Assembly (NCBI GenBank): GCA_002197995.1
Contig: NGZR01000007.1
Coordinates: forward strand, 2,190,399-2,254,398
Source: Gaeumannomyces sp. JS-464
Taxonomy: Eukaryota; Ascomycota; Sordariomycetes; Magnaporthales; Magnaporthaceae
Reading direction: 5' to 3'
DNA: 64,000 bases
Shown: piece by piece, positions 21,357 to 33,742 of the stretch
Position numbering within the stretch: the stretch's first letter is position 1
Layout of the letters: each line of letters begins with the position of its first letter
The notes under the pieces: model-generated
The model's database searches: none
What the model was told of the DNA's origin: nothing
The model's input: the letters and a program-made list of their open reading frames with translations, nothing else
Made by a program: the position numbers and the translations under genes

Positions 21357-24300
21357 TCATCTCATTCTGCATGTCTTGGTGATTCTGTTCACCTTCTCAA
21401 GCCCTCCCTTCACGACGGGACCCAGCTTTCCGATGTCCTCGGGCGACATGGCGCGGCGCAGGCGCGCCGCGTCGGACCAGCCGCCCTTGACGGCGCCCCG
21501 CAGCCCGACGAAGCCGAGCAGCAGGCCAAAGATGCCGAGGACGCTCGTGTCGCGGCCGCTCGCGATCTCGTACGAGCCCAGCGCGACGCCGCCGGCCTCG
21601 GCCGCGATCAGGGCCACGCGCGACAGCGTCGCGACGCCCGTCACGGCGGCCATGCCCGAGCCCAGGCCCGGCAGGATGAAGAGGAGGGCGCTGACGGCGA
21701 TGATGATGATGTTTGTGATCTCCTCCTTCTCCGCCTTGTCGCCAATGTCGACCGCCTGCCTCATGTTCTCGACTGCCGTCCGCACCATGAAGACGGGCAC
21801 CGCGGCGCCGTCGACGACGTCGGCCGCCGGGTCGCTGTTCCACATGAGGTGCACGTCGTCGGCCGTGGACCGCAGCAGGCCGACCAGGCGGCGCAGGTTG
21901 TCGATCGAGTCGGCGACCTCCCTCTTGGGGTTCGGCACCTCAAAGTCGGCCGCAGCTCGGGCCCGCCGTGCATGAGGCCGTACTGGCCGCAGTCGACGCC
22001 CGCCTGCTGGTTGCAGGGGAAGGTGCGCCACACCTTCTGGCGCGTCCAGGCGTACTCGATGTGGTACTTCTCGTCGAGGAAGCGGGCGACCGCGCCCTCG
22101 TCCTTGGGCACCGCGTAGATGCTGAAGGCCTCGCCGGGCTGTGCTTGGGCGGGCACGCGATGGTGACGTTGCGCCAGCGGTTGCGCCCGCCGTCCTCGCG
22201 CTGCTGGTAGCACGTGTAGAACTCGTCCATGTGGCCGTGGTAGAAGTCGGTGAGGCTGTTCTCCCACGACCTGCGGGCGACCTTGGCGAACCAGCCGAAC
22301 TTGCTGTCGTAGTCGGTGCGCATGATGCGGTCGTATTCGTCCAGCGCCGACCTGAGCGTTTCCGCCAGCGCCGTCACGACGTAGCCCTCGAGGCAGTGCG
22401 AGGGGATGCGGTCCGCGTCGGCCTCGACGCGGTCGAGGTCGGTGTAGACGGCGCCGCAGGCCTCGAGCGGCGGCTCCTCGTCGTTGTACTGGTAGCCGCC
22501 GGCGCCGCTCGCCTCGTCGCTGTAGTAGCGGAAGGACTGCAGATCGACGGCCCAGTCGGTGGTGCCCGCCATGCTGAACAGGCCGTACAGGGCGCCGCGC
22601 AGCATCTTGTTGTTGTCGTCCATGTATGCGCCCCACTCCAGGTCGCCGTATACGACAAAGTTTGTCAGCTGCGAGGTCCACGTCTGCACGTTGCCACCCT
22701 TCGCGATGATCTCGTCGAGCTCGGCGTTGGAGATGTAGCCGGCCGTGTCGGTGCACCGGCCCTTTTTGGCGTGCGAGGTCACGCGGTCCCCAGTGAAGGT
22801 GCACATTTCGTTGGTGCACCCTCGCTCGGACATGTGGAACGAGCGGGCGTAGCTGGTGACGCCCACCACCACCTTATTCGAAGGTACCCCCGCCTTGGTG
22901 ATCATAGACAAGGCATTAAGCGTCTCGGTCATGTTGACGTGGTTGCGGAGGCAATTCCCGCCTGGGCATCCCGGTGAAGCCCACTGGTTGCCTGCGTCCC
23001 ACTGGCCGTGGAGGTCGTAGGTCATGTAGACGATGTAGTCAACAACGGCGCCCATGGTTTGGGCGGGGAAGTTCCTCAGGTACCAGTACGACGCTGGCGC
23101 CGCGAAGGAGACGCTTTTGTCCCGGGGCAGGAAGGCTCTCAGCTGTGCCAGCGTGGTGGAGTCCGCTCGCTCGGTCGTCGGATCACCCGCCGGTGTCCCG
23201 GGAATATCTTGTGCCTGATCAGGGGCAACAACTTTGTCAGCAGCGCCTTTCTCATGGATTGAATAGTGCAGGGTGCGTGAGCTCACCCCTGGGTACTCCC
23301 AGTCCAAATCTACTCCGTCCAGCCCATGCTCCACCACAAAATCCACGACGTTCTTGCGGAATATGGGCCGGTTGTCCGGTTTGACAGCCTGTCGAAGGAT
23401 CTTATAGGTCCCCGGGCTGTTACTGAACTCCCAACCACCAAAAGAGATGATCTTCTTGACCCCCTTCATGGCCTTGAAAAGATCGAACTGGCGCTGCATC
23501 TTTGAAACGTCTACCCTGAAGTCGCCGGGCGTGATATCGGCAAAGGCAAAGTGTATGTGGCTGTACTTTGTCGTGTCGATCTGGTCAACATTCATCTTGA
23601 GGCAATTCCTGTTTCCGTTCCACGACTCGAAATAGGCAATGTTGATCTTCTCCTGGCGCGGCGTGCTCTGGACGATGTGGGTGCCGCAGTTGAAGATGCA
23701 GCCCGAGGTGCCCGGCGCAGACGTGCCCGGCGCCCCCGTTGGCGACTCGTACTCGGTACAAAACTCGCTCGTGGTGCCGCATTGGCCCCAGATGTTGCAG
23801 CACGCCTTGAGGGGGCAGGGGTTCAGGCTCGCAATGGAGAGTCCGTCGCCGGGATGCTGAGTCCCGGGGACCTGTGGGCCGCACACAGCGTTGTGGATCG
23901 GGGCGGGCATGGGCGGCCGCCCCGGGCTGAGGCACATGCGGACGCCCAGTCCGAGAGGCGAGCAGCCCGCCCAGCCCCATGTCTTCTTGTTCATTTCCAT
24001 GAGCTCGTCCGTTGCAAGGCCGTGCCGCACCGCGATCGAGTTGCAGAAATCGCCCTGGACCGTCTCGTACACGAAGCACGTTCCGTCGGCATTCTGCTTG
24101 GGTCGCAGATCCGGGAGGTCGCCTCGGCCGCAGCAGACGCGCTGTCCTTCCATCAGGCTTGCGCATATGCCGTCTTTGGGGTTGTACTTGCTGAAGTCGT
24201 TGGGGTTTATCCCGCACTTGGACGCCAGCGACCCGCACGAGTCGCCGGCAACGACCGTCTGCGTCTTGCAGGTGCCGTCCGCATTGGGAGGTGGCGCTGT

Positions 24301-25495
24301 TTCGGGCAGCGTCCCCTGGGAGCAGCAGATGGTCTCGCCCGCGATAAGGGTGTCGCAAAAGTTGTTCCGTGGATTGAACCTCGTCAGGTCTGATTGGGAT
24401 ACGCCGCATGCCTGGGCAAGTGCCCAGCAGCCATCTCCAGGGTTCACCTTGGTCGTGCGACAGTCGGCTCGTACCTGGAGGCGCTGGCGGGAGGATAGCA
24501 GACTTCTCTCCCAGCTGCTGGTCTGGTTGGTGCTGTTAGATAGGGCCTGAACCTGAGGCGCTGGCACTAGCAGCGAGACCTGTCAGGGACCCTGCCCCAG
24601 AATCTGTGAGGCAAAACCCTTGGCTCCACTGCTTCACAGCGCTCTGCACGGACGGCAGATCAAGGTTCGAACTGGCCGCGATCCCGACAATGTAGTCGGC
24701 GCCACGTTCTGCGTCTCTTTCACAGAGCTCGACCAGGAGGGCATCTGGCATACCTTCTTTTCGGACGTGCTCCAGAAAGGCGTCCAGGAGCTTGGAAGAG
24801 ACGCCTTGGCGGTGTGCCTGTGAGCCTCCGTAAAAGCCCATAGCTACCTTCCCAGAATACGCGAAGCTGATTGTGTTGTTGACACAGGTGGCTGGCGTGA
24901 CTTGGCCAATATGGTTGGAGATCTGGCGCCCGGCAGCAGCGACGAAGCCGGAGATAGATGCCGCGAATCCCTGGTGGCTGGGAAAAGCGTCTTTGCGAGC
25001 GGCCCGAATGGTAGATCTGGCCTCGACTTGCAGGGCCGGAGCGCACGCTTCTGCATCCCGCTTGGCCTTGGTTTCAGGGCGGAGCTTGACTGTGAAAGGT
25101 CGGCAGTACAGGCGCGGATGCTTGTTTTTTGTGTCCTTGTCTTTTATGTCGGCAAAGACAGCCAGATCAAGAAGCATGGTCTCGTTGCAGGCGGAGAGTC
25201 GTGCCGGGTGAGAGAAGACGGCCATTTGGCTGGATCGGGCCAGCTCGCTGCAGGGATCAGGACACGCAAGGTTGGGTACCGAAGCGCGATTAGCGGCCTC
25301 CATCTCCTTCTGAAAAACTTCATCGGCAGTCTTGGAGTCCGACATGTCGGGCCACGAGAGAGAGTCGTGCTGGACAACCTCTACCGTGAAGCCATAGGCG
25401 TTGACGGTCTGGACAGCCGTGGGAGAAGCAGATGATGCCAGGGCGCTTGGGTGCCATAAGTGGCTCAGAATTAATAACAAATGGAGACGACGCAT
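21357..25495 (-). CDS. Killer-toxin-alpha-like class V chitinase (LysM - CBM18 - GH18), frame broken in three places
   Basis: The start at 25495 gives a signal peptide (MRRLHLLLILSHLWHPSALA) and a roughly 300-residue N-terminal region with Cys. The next frame carries three LysM-like modules (first VNPGDGCWALAQACGV, second VVAGDSCGSLASKCGI, third TVQGDFCNSIAVRHGL). A CBM18 chitin-binding domain (CCNIWGQCGTTSEFC) and the GH18 domain follow. GH18 holds IISFGGWEFS and the catalytic DGVDLDWE, with the acid Glu present. The C-terminal part has a hydrophobic double segment (IIIIAVSALLFILPGLGSG). This order is that of subgroup C fungal chitinases and the alpha/beta subunit of the Kluyveromyces zymocin. 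It is secreted and acts on chitin. Frame changes near 24540, 22150 and 21960 are direct 1-base shifts with no introns. If real, the tail is lost but the GH18 core survives in one 875-codon frame. Confidence 0.85.
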
Positions 25496-26971
25496 GTTGG
25501 AACGTGATCAAAGCTCAAGGGGTGGTGAAACCCCCTTGATAGCAGGAGATCTTGACCAGTATGGGTGGGATAATGGCAGTAAAGGTAAATATCCTCAAAC
25601 GTAAAGAGTGTCTGGTATGAGGCCCAGGCAGAGGCCTGCCGATAATGAGTGACAATGAGGGAGACGGCGAAGGAAACTAGGGAGTGTAAAAGAACGAACG
25701 GCCAACTTAGACATGTCGAATCCCACGGGTATTGGGGCAAGCGTAACTACGCGGCAAGCCATCGGCAAATCCCACCCTTAAGTGTTGTTCCGCCTCACTT
25801 CTCGGCCTTCACGGCTCCCATGGAGGGGAGTGGCGGAAAATTCTCGTTGTGCCCCATTCAAGAATCACCCATGAGATCCGCGCCCCTTCCTCCCCAGAGA
25901 CACAAAGTCAGAGTGGAGGCCGAGGCTGTTGGTGGTGCATCATGGATGCTCACGACTCACTTTCTCTTAGCGCTTGCGCTAAAATAAAATTGCGCCTCGA
26001 CTTGAACAATGTTGGCGGGGATGTGAGCGCATGGCTTGGTGAGCAGGTGATTGTCCGTTGTGGGGCGTGTGAAACGGCCTAACGATTTTTCGGTTCGGCT
26101 GAAAGTCCGGAGAGAGCACAGGATACTTGCAAAATGGGCAGGCCGGCGAAGGCCACTTTCGGCAAGCTGGCCCGGCGCGACTTTTCGGGTCCCCCCAGAG
26201 CAGGATTCGTGGCGCCATTTTTAAGCCGCCTCGGGCCGTGTCGAAATTGCGGCTTCGTTTAGTGATTGTGGGGATCCAGGGGTTTTCCGAATCCGGAGGC
26301 GGCCAGATAGATCTAGGCCTGCCGAGGTTGACCACCACCCACCTGTCAAGCTGCCTGTTGGTTCTGACCCCGCCGAATAACCCCGCCCTTATGCATTTGC
26401 AAATCACCGCGGCCCTGAGAGCAGGCACCGATGGTTACGGGTGGTACCGCTTGTGCGGGCACCGGAGGATTGCGCCCGCAACCTTTTTCTTCCGTTAGTT
26501 CGCTTATGTCTATATTGGCTTGGCTGCTTCCAAAAAAGGGGTTGGAGACTAGAAGATCAAGTGTGGAGCTGTCAGCTGCGGATGTACTCTATTGGCGGCT
26601 GGGATCCTCGGTTCAGATGGACATACGTGATGCGTGGAATCGTTAGCGTCTATCAACATCGGCTCCCGCTTTGTAATTTTGCCATAATGAGGTCAACCCA
26701 AGGCCAGAGCAACTAGCGATGACCGAGATTCCTCCGAGTTCATCCCCTTCCATCAATGATACCTTGTTACCTTGTCAGGTTTCGGGATCATCTTATTGAC
26801 CATGAGCTCGTCACCCTCAGTCTGTTCTTCATGGCTCATCCCCTTCCAGAGCCAGCCTGCTATCATCCTGGGCCAAGTTCCAGTCGCTGCTCCGCTCAGG
26901 TGCCTCATGAGCTGTGCCACTTCTGCCTTCTGTTCAACGTCTCGCGCAAGTTCTTCTCTCCCACCAGAATT
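25496..26971. other. Divergent promoter region between chitinase and secreted-protein genes
   Basis: About 1.5 kb separate two genes read away from each other, so the pair may share control (inference). Short frames at 25979-26498 occur on both strands and have no coding support. Confidence 0.4.
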
Positions 26972-27977
26972 ATGCGTACTCTCTTCAGCCACGTGCCACT
27001 TTTTGCGCTCCTCCTTGTGTTCGGCTTCGTCCACGCTGAGTCCGAGCTGATCCATGCCGTCGAGCGCATATTCTGGTGGTCTCAATACCAACTGGAAGGC
27101 CACGCCTATCCCAATGTCAACCCTGACGAGTACTGGATCGCGCGTGGCTGTCGGCCTGGGGGGGCGACTGCCAGGCGTTGCAACTTTAACGAGGTAAGAA
27201 GAAAATCCTGGGACTACAAATGCTTTAACCGGGATAATTGGCTGACATTCGAATTTTGCCCATTAGTTCGTGTCTTGGATTACCCGTGGCACAGTCGTCA
27301 ACGCCCCCGACGTCCTAGGGCAGCGCAAGGCTGACTTCTTCACCAATCGTCAACTGGTGGTGAAAGTCGCTGAAGAGATGACATCGGTTCTGGACCCCGA
27401 CCCGCCGAGAGATCTGTACATGAGTGGAGATCTTCGGGTTGAGAAAGTATTCAATGGTTACAAAAGCTTTACGGGGGCGTACGGCGATGTGTGGGTCGAT
27501 TTCCACAAAGACTTGCAGAAAAAGGTTAACGACATGCCCCCCGAGCTCGATTCATCAAAGATAGCCCGGAGCTACCTGGATGCGGGTGAGACGCTGCTAA
27601 AGGACGTCTTCACGCTGCGTTCGGGGGCCAACGCAGCCCTGAAGTTAAAGTGGATGAGAACGAGGTTCGGCGACATTAGGAACCTTCAGTACGAGTACAC
27701 GGACGAGAACGGAAACAAGAAGCGCTATAAGGATGTAATCGACATCAAGACCAAACGAGTCACGTGGGGCTCCAAGTCGTGGGAGGAGATTTTGCTGGAG
27801 GATACGCAAAACAACGATGCTCGACTTAGGGATTTAACGTCGCAGCTACGAGGGAAATGGAATGCTGCTAAAAAAGCCTTCGCTGAAGAGGTGGGGACGG
27901 CGAAACATGTTGCCGTTATCAATCGAATTAAAACGGCGTTAGCAGGATGCAAGTCGGTGGCACCTTTTAAAGTTTAA
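26972..27977 (+). CDS. Secreted protein of unknown function, divergent partner of the chitinase gene
   Basis: ATG 26972 opens a signal peptide (MRTLFSHVPLFALLLVFGFVHA). Exon 1 ends at 27193. The intron 27194-27266 (GTAAGA..TAG) is in phase, and exon 2 runs to 27977, giving 310 residues. The mature part starts with an aromatic amphipathic segment (LIHAVERIFWWSQYQLEG) and one Cys pair (GCRPGGATARRC). The rest is charged, helical and Lys-rich (VDFHKDLQKKVNDMPPELD, WNAAKKAFAEEVGTAK), with no membrane segment. I do not recognise a family. A secreted, basic protein read divergently from a zymocin-alpha-like chitinase could be its cargo or partner, by analogy with the linked subunits of yeast killer systems. 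That is inference only. Its frame is clean, unlike those of its neighbours. Confidence 0.72.
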
Positions 27978-28505
27978 AGGTCGATGTGGGAGTCACTTCG
28001 TTTTTTTTTTTCTTTTTTTTTTTTTTTTTCGTTCTCCCAATACCTGTATTTAACTTTGCATAGTATTTTTAATTCGGCTTATTGAAATTACTTTTTTTTC
28101 CCATCCGGCTTTATATCTGCCTACCTGCCTAAGGATTTAAACATTGTAAACCGCCATTAAATTGCTTTTTACACCCCCCCACACGCAGCAGCAGCGCTAG
28201 ATACATTCTGCAGCCGACTGCCACTTGCCTCGCCGCTGGGCGACACTTCCCACGGCTGGCGGGCTGCCACTGCCTGGTGACGGGGAGGGGTTAGGAGTGG
28301 GCCCCCCGCCCCGCTTGTCGCAAGCCTTTCTCGGCGGTCAAAGGCGATGGGCTTTTCCATTGACGCTGACCACAGGCAACCACCACTACCTAGGAGGTGC
28401 CTACGCAATTGCTACTTGGTGCTTTTCTATCATTCATCTTCAATATTTTATCCGCACATCCCCCCTTGATCCCAACCACGTCCGTTTTTACTGTTTCCCG
28501 TCGCC
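27978..28505. other. Intergenic region with a long T tract
   Basis: Bases 28001-28029 are almost pure T, broken by one C, just after the stop at 27977. The rest is AT-rich up to about 28170, then C-rich ahead of the next gene. No coding frame is supported. Confidence 0.45.
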
Positions 28506-30358
28506 ATGGACAAGCCCGACATGCTGAAGACCCCGCCCAGTCGTCCGGATTTGGCACCAGCATTTCGTGCCGAAGACCTGGCGGGCTGGCATTCAGCGAT
28601 CACACATGGCGGCGAGTCCGAGGAGGAGGATTGCCGCTTTGCTCTGCGCGGCGAACGGCTCCCCGCAAACATGCACGACACCAGGCATTTCACGATGTGC
28701 AAGCGACTGTGCGTCCTGAAGGGCATCCGTCACCACCCCGGCTTCGGCAGCGAATTGCGCGATGCAGCCCGCGCCGCCGGCATCTCGGTCCTCGTGCGGG
28801 CCCTGAACGGCCGCGCTATCATGAGCAACCAGATCCCCGACATGGACGACCAGGCCCATGTTCCGTACTGCATCTGGTACCCGGACGTGGCGTCCGAGGA
28901 GACCTATCGCGCCCTGGCGAGGCGGTACCCGCACATGCGCTATCAGGTCGGCCGCGCGTGTGCCGTGGCCGGATACGCTGCCCTTTACAAAGAGCTCGAC
29001 CTCCTACCCGACGTGTCCATTGCGGAGGAGGCCCGCGATAACCTCGCCAAGAATGACGGCCGGAGCCAGTCCATCTTCGACTTCATCGTCGGGCAGCCCG
29101 TAAGGTGGGCCGTAATGAATGACTACACAAGGACTATCGGAGAAGATGATCCGGTCCCGGCTCAGCATGGTTTAAACGGAGACACGGCGGTCCAGTCCAG
29201 CCTAGCCTTTTCAAGAAGCTTCCTTGATCACTCATGGCTGGACCATGTGGACATCGACGACGAGGAGCTTTCTCCTTTATGGAATTTCCAGAAGACACGC
29301 ACTTGCACCTCACTACTTCAATATCACCGAGGATTGGAGCATCGGCGAGGTAACAACTTCTGCTTTCAAGGGTCGCCACCATCAACAATACGCCGCTGCT
29401 GATGAGGAGCTTGTCCTGCGACCCAACAACGACGCCATGCTGGCCCTCCTCTGGAACCCGCTCCCGCGCGATCTGCCTGCCGGGGACAAGGACGTGCTGG
29501 TCCTTATGGCGGCTTACCACGGGGATATCGACCGGTACGCGCGACTCAGGAGGCCCGTCCCCGTCAGCACCGATGAGGACTGCTGCGTAAGGCGCGGGAT
29601 CCACCACAACACAACACCGGCTTCGCGAGGTGGGTGCTCAACGATCAGCCTGGGAATAGGGACTACATCAAGGCGATCCACGCTCGCTTCATCATGAGCA
29701 ACGACCTTTCGCGAATCTCGGCAGATCAGCCTCCCGACAACCAGCTCCCTTGGCAGATCTGGTACCCGACCCGCGCCGCCGCCGCAACGTACGTCGAACT
29801 CGCCCGTCGCAGGCCGTCCATGCGTCCCGCAGTGGCGCGCGCCCTGATCGTGGCCGACTACCAGACCGAGTGGGACACAAAGATGGACTGGGACTTTGAG
29901 TTTACAAACGGAATGTTCGCGCAGGCGAGAGCAAGCCCCAACCCCCACTACCTGACCGACTTGTACGCTCGGAGCGGGAAGCAAGTGCCTGAAAAACTCA
30001 CCTACATCTCCGCGGATAACCGCACCGTCCCGTCTGAGACGTGTTTCGACCTCCAACTACAATCTACGCTATCGGTAGCGAGCGTTTGCGGCACGTGCTA
30101 CCATGAGCCGGAGGGGCGGCCTGGTATATTAATGGCTATGGGGGAGAGGAGACGCACGCTGATAATGTGGAACTCTATATCGCGACGAGAGATGAGGAAC
30201 GCCCGCCCAATGACGGCAAGGGCGACGTCAACCTACGGTGCCTGTGGGAGGAACAAACAAGGGGCGGCTTTTCTGAGGAAGAAAAGCAGTCCGTCGTGAA
30301 CTATCGTGGGCCAGGAAGATGGCACCGGTACCGAGGAGGACGCGGAGGCCGGCCCTGA
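28506..30358 (+). CDS. Protein with two homologous repeats, function unknown, frame broken three times
   Basis: ATG 28506 follows a CA-rich leader. The first frame runs to about 29290 and holds repeat A (about 28726-29090), with GIRHHPGF, ALNGRAIMSN, YCIWYPDVASEETYRALARR and VGRACAVAGY. After shifts near 29290 and 29620, repeat B (about 29585-29990) shows GIHHN, AIHARFIMSND, WQIWYPTRAAAATYVELARR and VARALIVADY. The two clearly match in order and spacing, so the protein arose by internal duplication. After a third shift near 30130-30150 an acidic tail (VELYIATRDEERPPNDG) ends at 30358. There is no signal peptide or membrane segment; it looks soluble and intracellular. No family is recognised. 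None of the switches has splice signals, so this is a decaying gene or a poorly assembled one. Confidence 0.6.
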
Positions 30359-31327
30359 CAAACCAGCCAATAAGTTGTACCGCGAGTAGGTGCCAAGACA
30401 AGACTCCGTATCGGCATACATAAGCTTCATCTTACCAATCCTTCTGCGAGCACCAAAATAGCGATGTGGGAGAAGTGGAGCTTCCTGCCAGATTCAGGCT
30501 AACGACAGCGGCTGGGTAAATCAACCGGCTGCCCTGGGTGTTTGCCTGCGCCATTGTGATCCACCGTGGACGCATGGCCCAACAAAATCCATGTGTCGAC
30601 GGTCTCGGCGATGGGTGGATGTGGTAATGAATGCACCCCACAGGAGGTGGCAGCACCCCGAGGGCCAGAGCTCCGTCAGGCAGCTGTTGGACCCGATTCG
30701 GAGCTTTGAAGTGGGCACAAAGCTGAAAGCACTCATTTACCGCGATTGGGGCGGATTCCAAACTATTTCTTGGCTCCCCACTTGAACCATCGTGTCAGTC
30801 GCCATCGGCATAAGGTCCTGGGCATACAACTGTACCTAGGTAGGCGTTAGGTATCTGATCGGCTCAAGCACAGGCTCATGGCTCGGACCACGGCTTACCA
30901 TATAGTGGGTCTCCACGCCCGCTGTTAGCGGAGACCGAGGAAAACCCCGCGCGGCCCGAACCCCCTGACCACGACATGAGGCCTGTGTCAATAATTGCTA
31001 CTCAATATGGGCCAGTGTTGGTCCTGGAGGAGACTTCCATTGACAGTGCAAGTCACCAACGGCGAGGGCCCAACCCTCATCACCGTCGGAAATGCCCTGT
31101 GGTGCCATGCAGAGAGGAGACCGTCTAGAGCGGCCGAGCCCCGTCGGCGGCAGCGACATGTCTCTCAGCCTGGGCAACACGTTTCAGAGAGATGCTTAAA
31201 AGGTACCCTAGCTCCTTCGGTGTCTCCATGCTGGCTATCACCGCAGTGCCCAGGCCCCCTTCAAAGCTCCAATCTGTCACTGCACCCTGATTGACGCTTT
31301 CGTTGCCTCACACAGAATATCTTCACC
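30359..31327. other. Intergenic region, no gene seen
   Basis: No coding frame is supported. A TTAAAAGG stretch at about 31195-31202 may serve as a TATA-like element about 130 bases ahead of the LysM gene. Confidence 0.4.
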
Positions 31328-32941
31328 ATGGTCAACATGCCCAGTCAGTCGAAGGCCGTCCTGCTCGCCGCCTCCTTGGCGAGGCTCGCCACAACGGCGC
31401 AGGCAGCCTGCGTTTTCTTCTGGCCGGCCAACCCGGGAGACACGTGCCAGAGCATCACCCGCAACTGGAGCCTCACTCTCGACAAGTTTGTCGCCCTCAA
31501 CCCGTCCGTAGGGCCTGCCTGTGCCAACGGTGTCACCCCCGGCGTCGAGTACTGTGTAATGGGCGACCTTGAGACGGGTGGCCCGGCCACAACCACAGCC
31601 AAGGCCACCACCCGGGCCCCGACGACGCCGACATCTGCTCAGCCGACAACTCTCGTCACTTCAACTAGCACCACTGCGCCTCCCACAACCGACTCAGGAT
31701 CCCAACATTCCCTCGCCCACCCAGCCGGGCACCATTGAAGGATGTAAGCTCACGAGCTACCCCTTTTGGCACTCCCACAGCACTGGCGGATCCCTGCCTT
31801 GCGCGCCCGTTTCTGCCTAGCAGTCCACACACACGTTGCTTACCAGGGTATAAAGGCCGGTCGTACTACCAAGTTGTTGAAGGTGATGACTGCGAGACCG
31901 TGCAGCGCAAGCACAACAGCCGGTTTTCACTGGAAGAATTGTACGTCCAACCCCCGCCCACCACCGACGACCCAGCCCCATAGGTCACTTTGCATGCTGA
32001 TTCACCCTCACAACAGCTACCTATGGAATCCGCAGGTGGGCGGAGCGGCCTGCGGGAACCTGTGGACCAAATACTACGTCTGCGTCGACGCCGACGCCCG
32101 TCCTCCCACCCCGACCGGCCCCAGCCTCCCGGGCCCCACCCAGCCCGGCGTGGTCGGCTTCTGCACCGAGTTCCACAAGGTCCAGGAGGGAGAGGTGTGC
32201 TCGACCGTGGCGGAGCGCTACGGGAACCGCTTCCCCCTCAAGCAATTGTAAAGCACAACACCAACCCTCCATAATTAATTTCCTGTCTCCGTCGAAGCCG
32301 CTTCGACCCCCATGATGCCGTGTATCTAACCCGCCTTACCTTGAATAGCTATCAGTGGAATCCGGAAGCCGGCGGAGCCGAGTGCGGGAACCTGTGGACC
32401 GACTACTAAGTGTGCGTGGGGGCTGCCAACAGGCCCCCTGCCCAGGACGTCATGCCGGACGTTGTGCCGAATTGTAAGTGGCCACCAGGGGGGAAAAAGA
32501 CGCCGCTGTGTCTGGGCTTGTACCAGTTCTCAGGGACGACGCAGCTGACTTCCTTGACTCCCTTCATAGGCAAGGACTTTTACAAGGTCGAGCTGGGCGA
32601 CACATGCCACGGAATCGCCACGGCCGTGTTCAATCAGCGTTTCTCGGAGAGCCAGTTGTAAGTATCGAGTCTCGCTTGTTCACTCATAAGGCTATTGTAA
32701 GCCTCAAGGACATCCGCGCTCGTGCTAATCGCATATCCACTATCTCGTGATATGGGACCTGAACATTTAGCCTTTCTTGGAATCCGTACGTTCAAGTAAG
32801 TACTGGCCTTGGTCCCGGAGGTGGCTAACTCCTCTTTATCTGGAGAGATGACCGCTGACCGAGATAATTTCTTCACCGACTCAACAGAGAAATGGCTGCG
32901 GCAGCGTCTGGCTGCACTATTACGTTTGCGTCGGGGTGTAG
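31328..32941 (+). CDS. Secreted multi-LysM protein (LysM effector type), seven exons, carries a nonsense codon
   Basis: Exons: 31328-31743, 31847-31940, 32017-32247, 32349-32473, 32570-32657, 32771-32795, 32888-32941, all with GT-AG borders. A signal peptide (SKAVLLAASLARLATTAQA) is followed by LysM 1 (CVFFWPANPGDTCQSI...NPSVG), then a Thr/Pro/Ser linker, then three more modules. Module 2 has YYQVVEGDDCETV and LWNPQVGG, module 3 HKVQEGEVCSTVAERYG and QWNPEAGG, module 4 FYKVELGDTCHGIA and SWNPYVQ. Such proteins bind chitin oligomers and blunt plant defence or protect hyphae. Two defects are visible. The linker near 31690-31715 moves by one base, and TAA at 32407-32409 replaces the expected Tyr in DYYVCV of module 3. 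Since that is TAC to TAA, it is not the C-to-T change of RIP. If both are real this is a pseudogene. Confidence 0.78.
32407..32409 (+). other. In-frame nonsense codon in the LysM gene
   Basis: TAA stands where the parallel position of module 2 has TAC (KYYVCV) and module 4 has TAC (HYYVCV). The exon continues in frame on both sides, so a single substitution explains it. Confidence 0.7.
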
Positions 32942-33734
32942 GAAGAATGATAAAGCTTGCGGACGGGTCTGGACTTCGCGGAAAGCATCTGCGCTGCGAG
33001 ATGGAGAAAGAGGGTGTCCCCGCAGTGAGAATAATAATTTATCCCATGTAGTTGCCTAATCATACAGTAGTATCGTTCACTACGGTGTCCTGCTGAGAGA
33101 TAATTGGCCATTGGCCATGATACCTCCCTTGAATCCCCTAATCTCCATGAAGCAATACGTTTTCGCCGACACTATATAAAGCGAGCCATACATGCATGTT
33201 CTTTTGACTGCTGCCTAGAAACCTCGTCCGTTTTCGTCTGCATCGCTGCGCTTGAAGAAGTGAGTGAAACGTAATAATCCCTTGGCAAGCGAGTTCAGCT
33301 TGCCCACAATCGCTCCACTTGCCAGAAGCGGACATTAGCGACGTGTTACTGGAGCCCGCGGTTACAGCTATGGGTCCCCGCTGATGGTAGGACAAAGGCG
33401 GGCCACTGCCTCTTGCATATATCCTATTGGATGGACATGGGCTTTTGGATCCATAGCAGGCGCAAACATCATATCGTGTCTGCTGTGTCCCCATGCTTGC
33501 AGCCGACAACGACTCTCGCCAAGAGCCCCAGAGTCCCGCCAGTTGCGCGAAATGCCCTCAACGTCGCCCCCTTTGGCCTTGTTAACCGCCCGAGGTTTGA
33601 CATGAGGTTTTTTTTTTTTTTTTTGCCCAAGGGGTTTTCTGAATGCAGCCCGAGATGCTTCGCAACATCGCTTCCGAACCCTGCCCACCGCCTAAGGTCA
33701 TCCAGGACGACAACACCAAGGGACAGCTTTTCAC
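32942..33734. other. Intergenic region with a T tract
   Basis: No gene is supported. A run of 18 T lies at about 33607-33624. The right end is the promoter of the cysteine-rich protein gene. Confidence 0.4.
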
Positions 33735-33742
33735 TATATAAG
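33735..33742 (+). promoter_or_regulatory. TATA box of the cysteine-rich protein gene
   Basis: TATATAAG lies 163 bases ahead of the ATG at 33898, followed by a C-rich leader. Confidence 0.6.

Noticed and set aside
22141..22977. 278-codon plus-strand frame over the chitinase gene
   Set aside because: Shadow of the GC-rich chitinase coding strand; no domains of its own.
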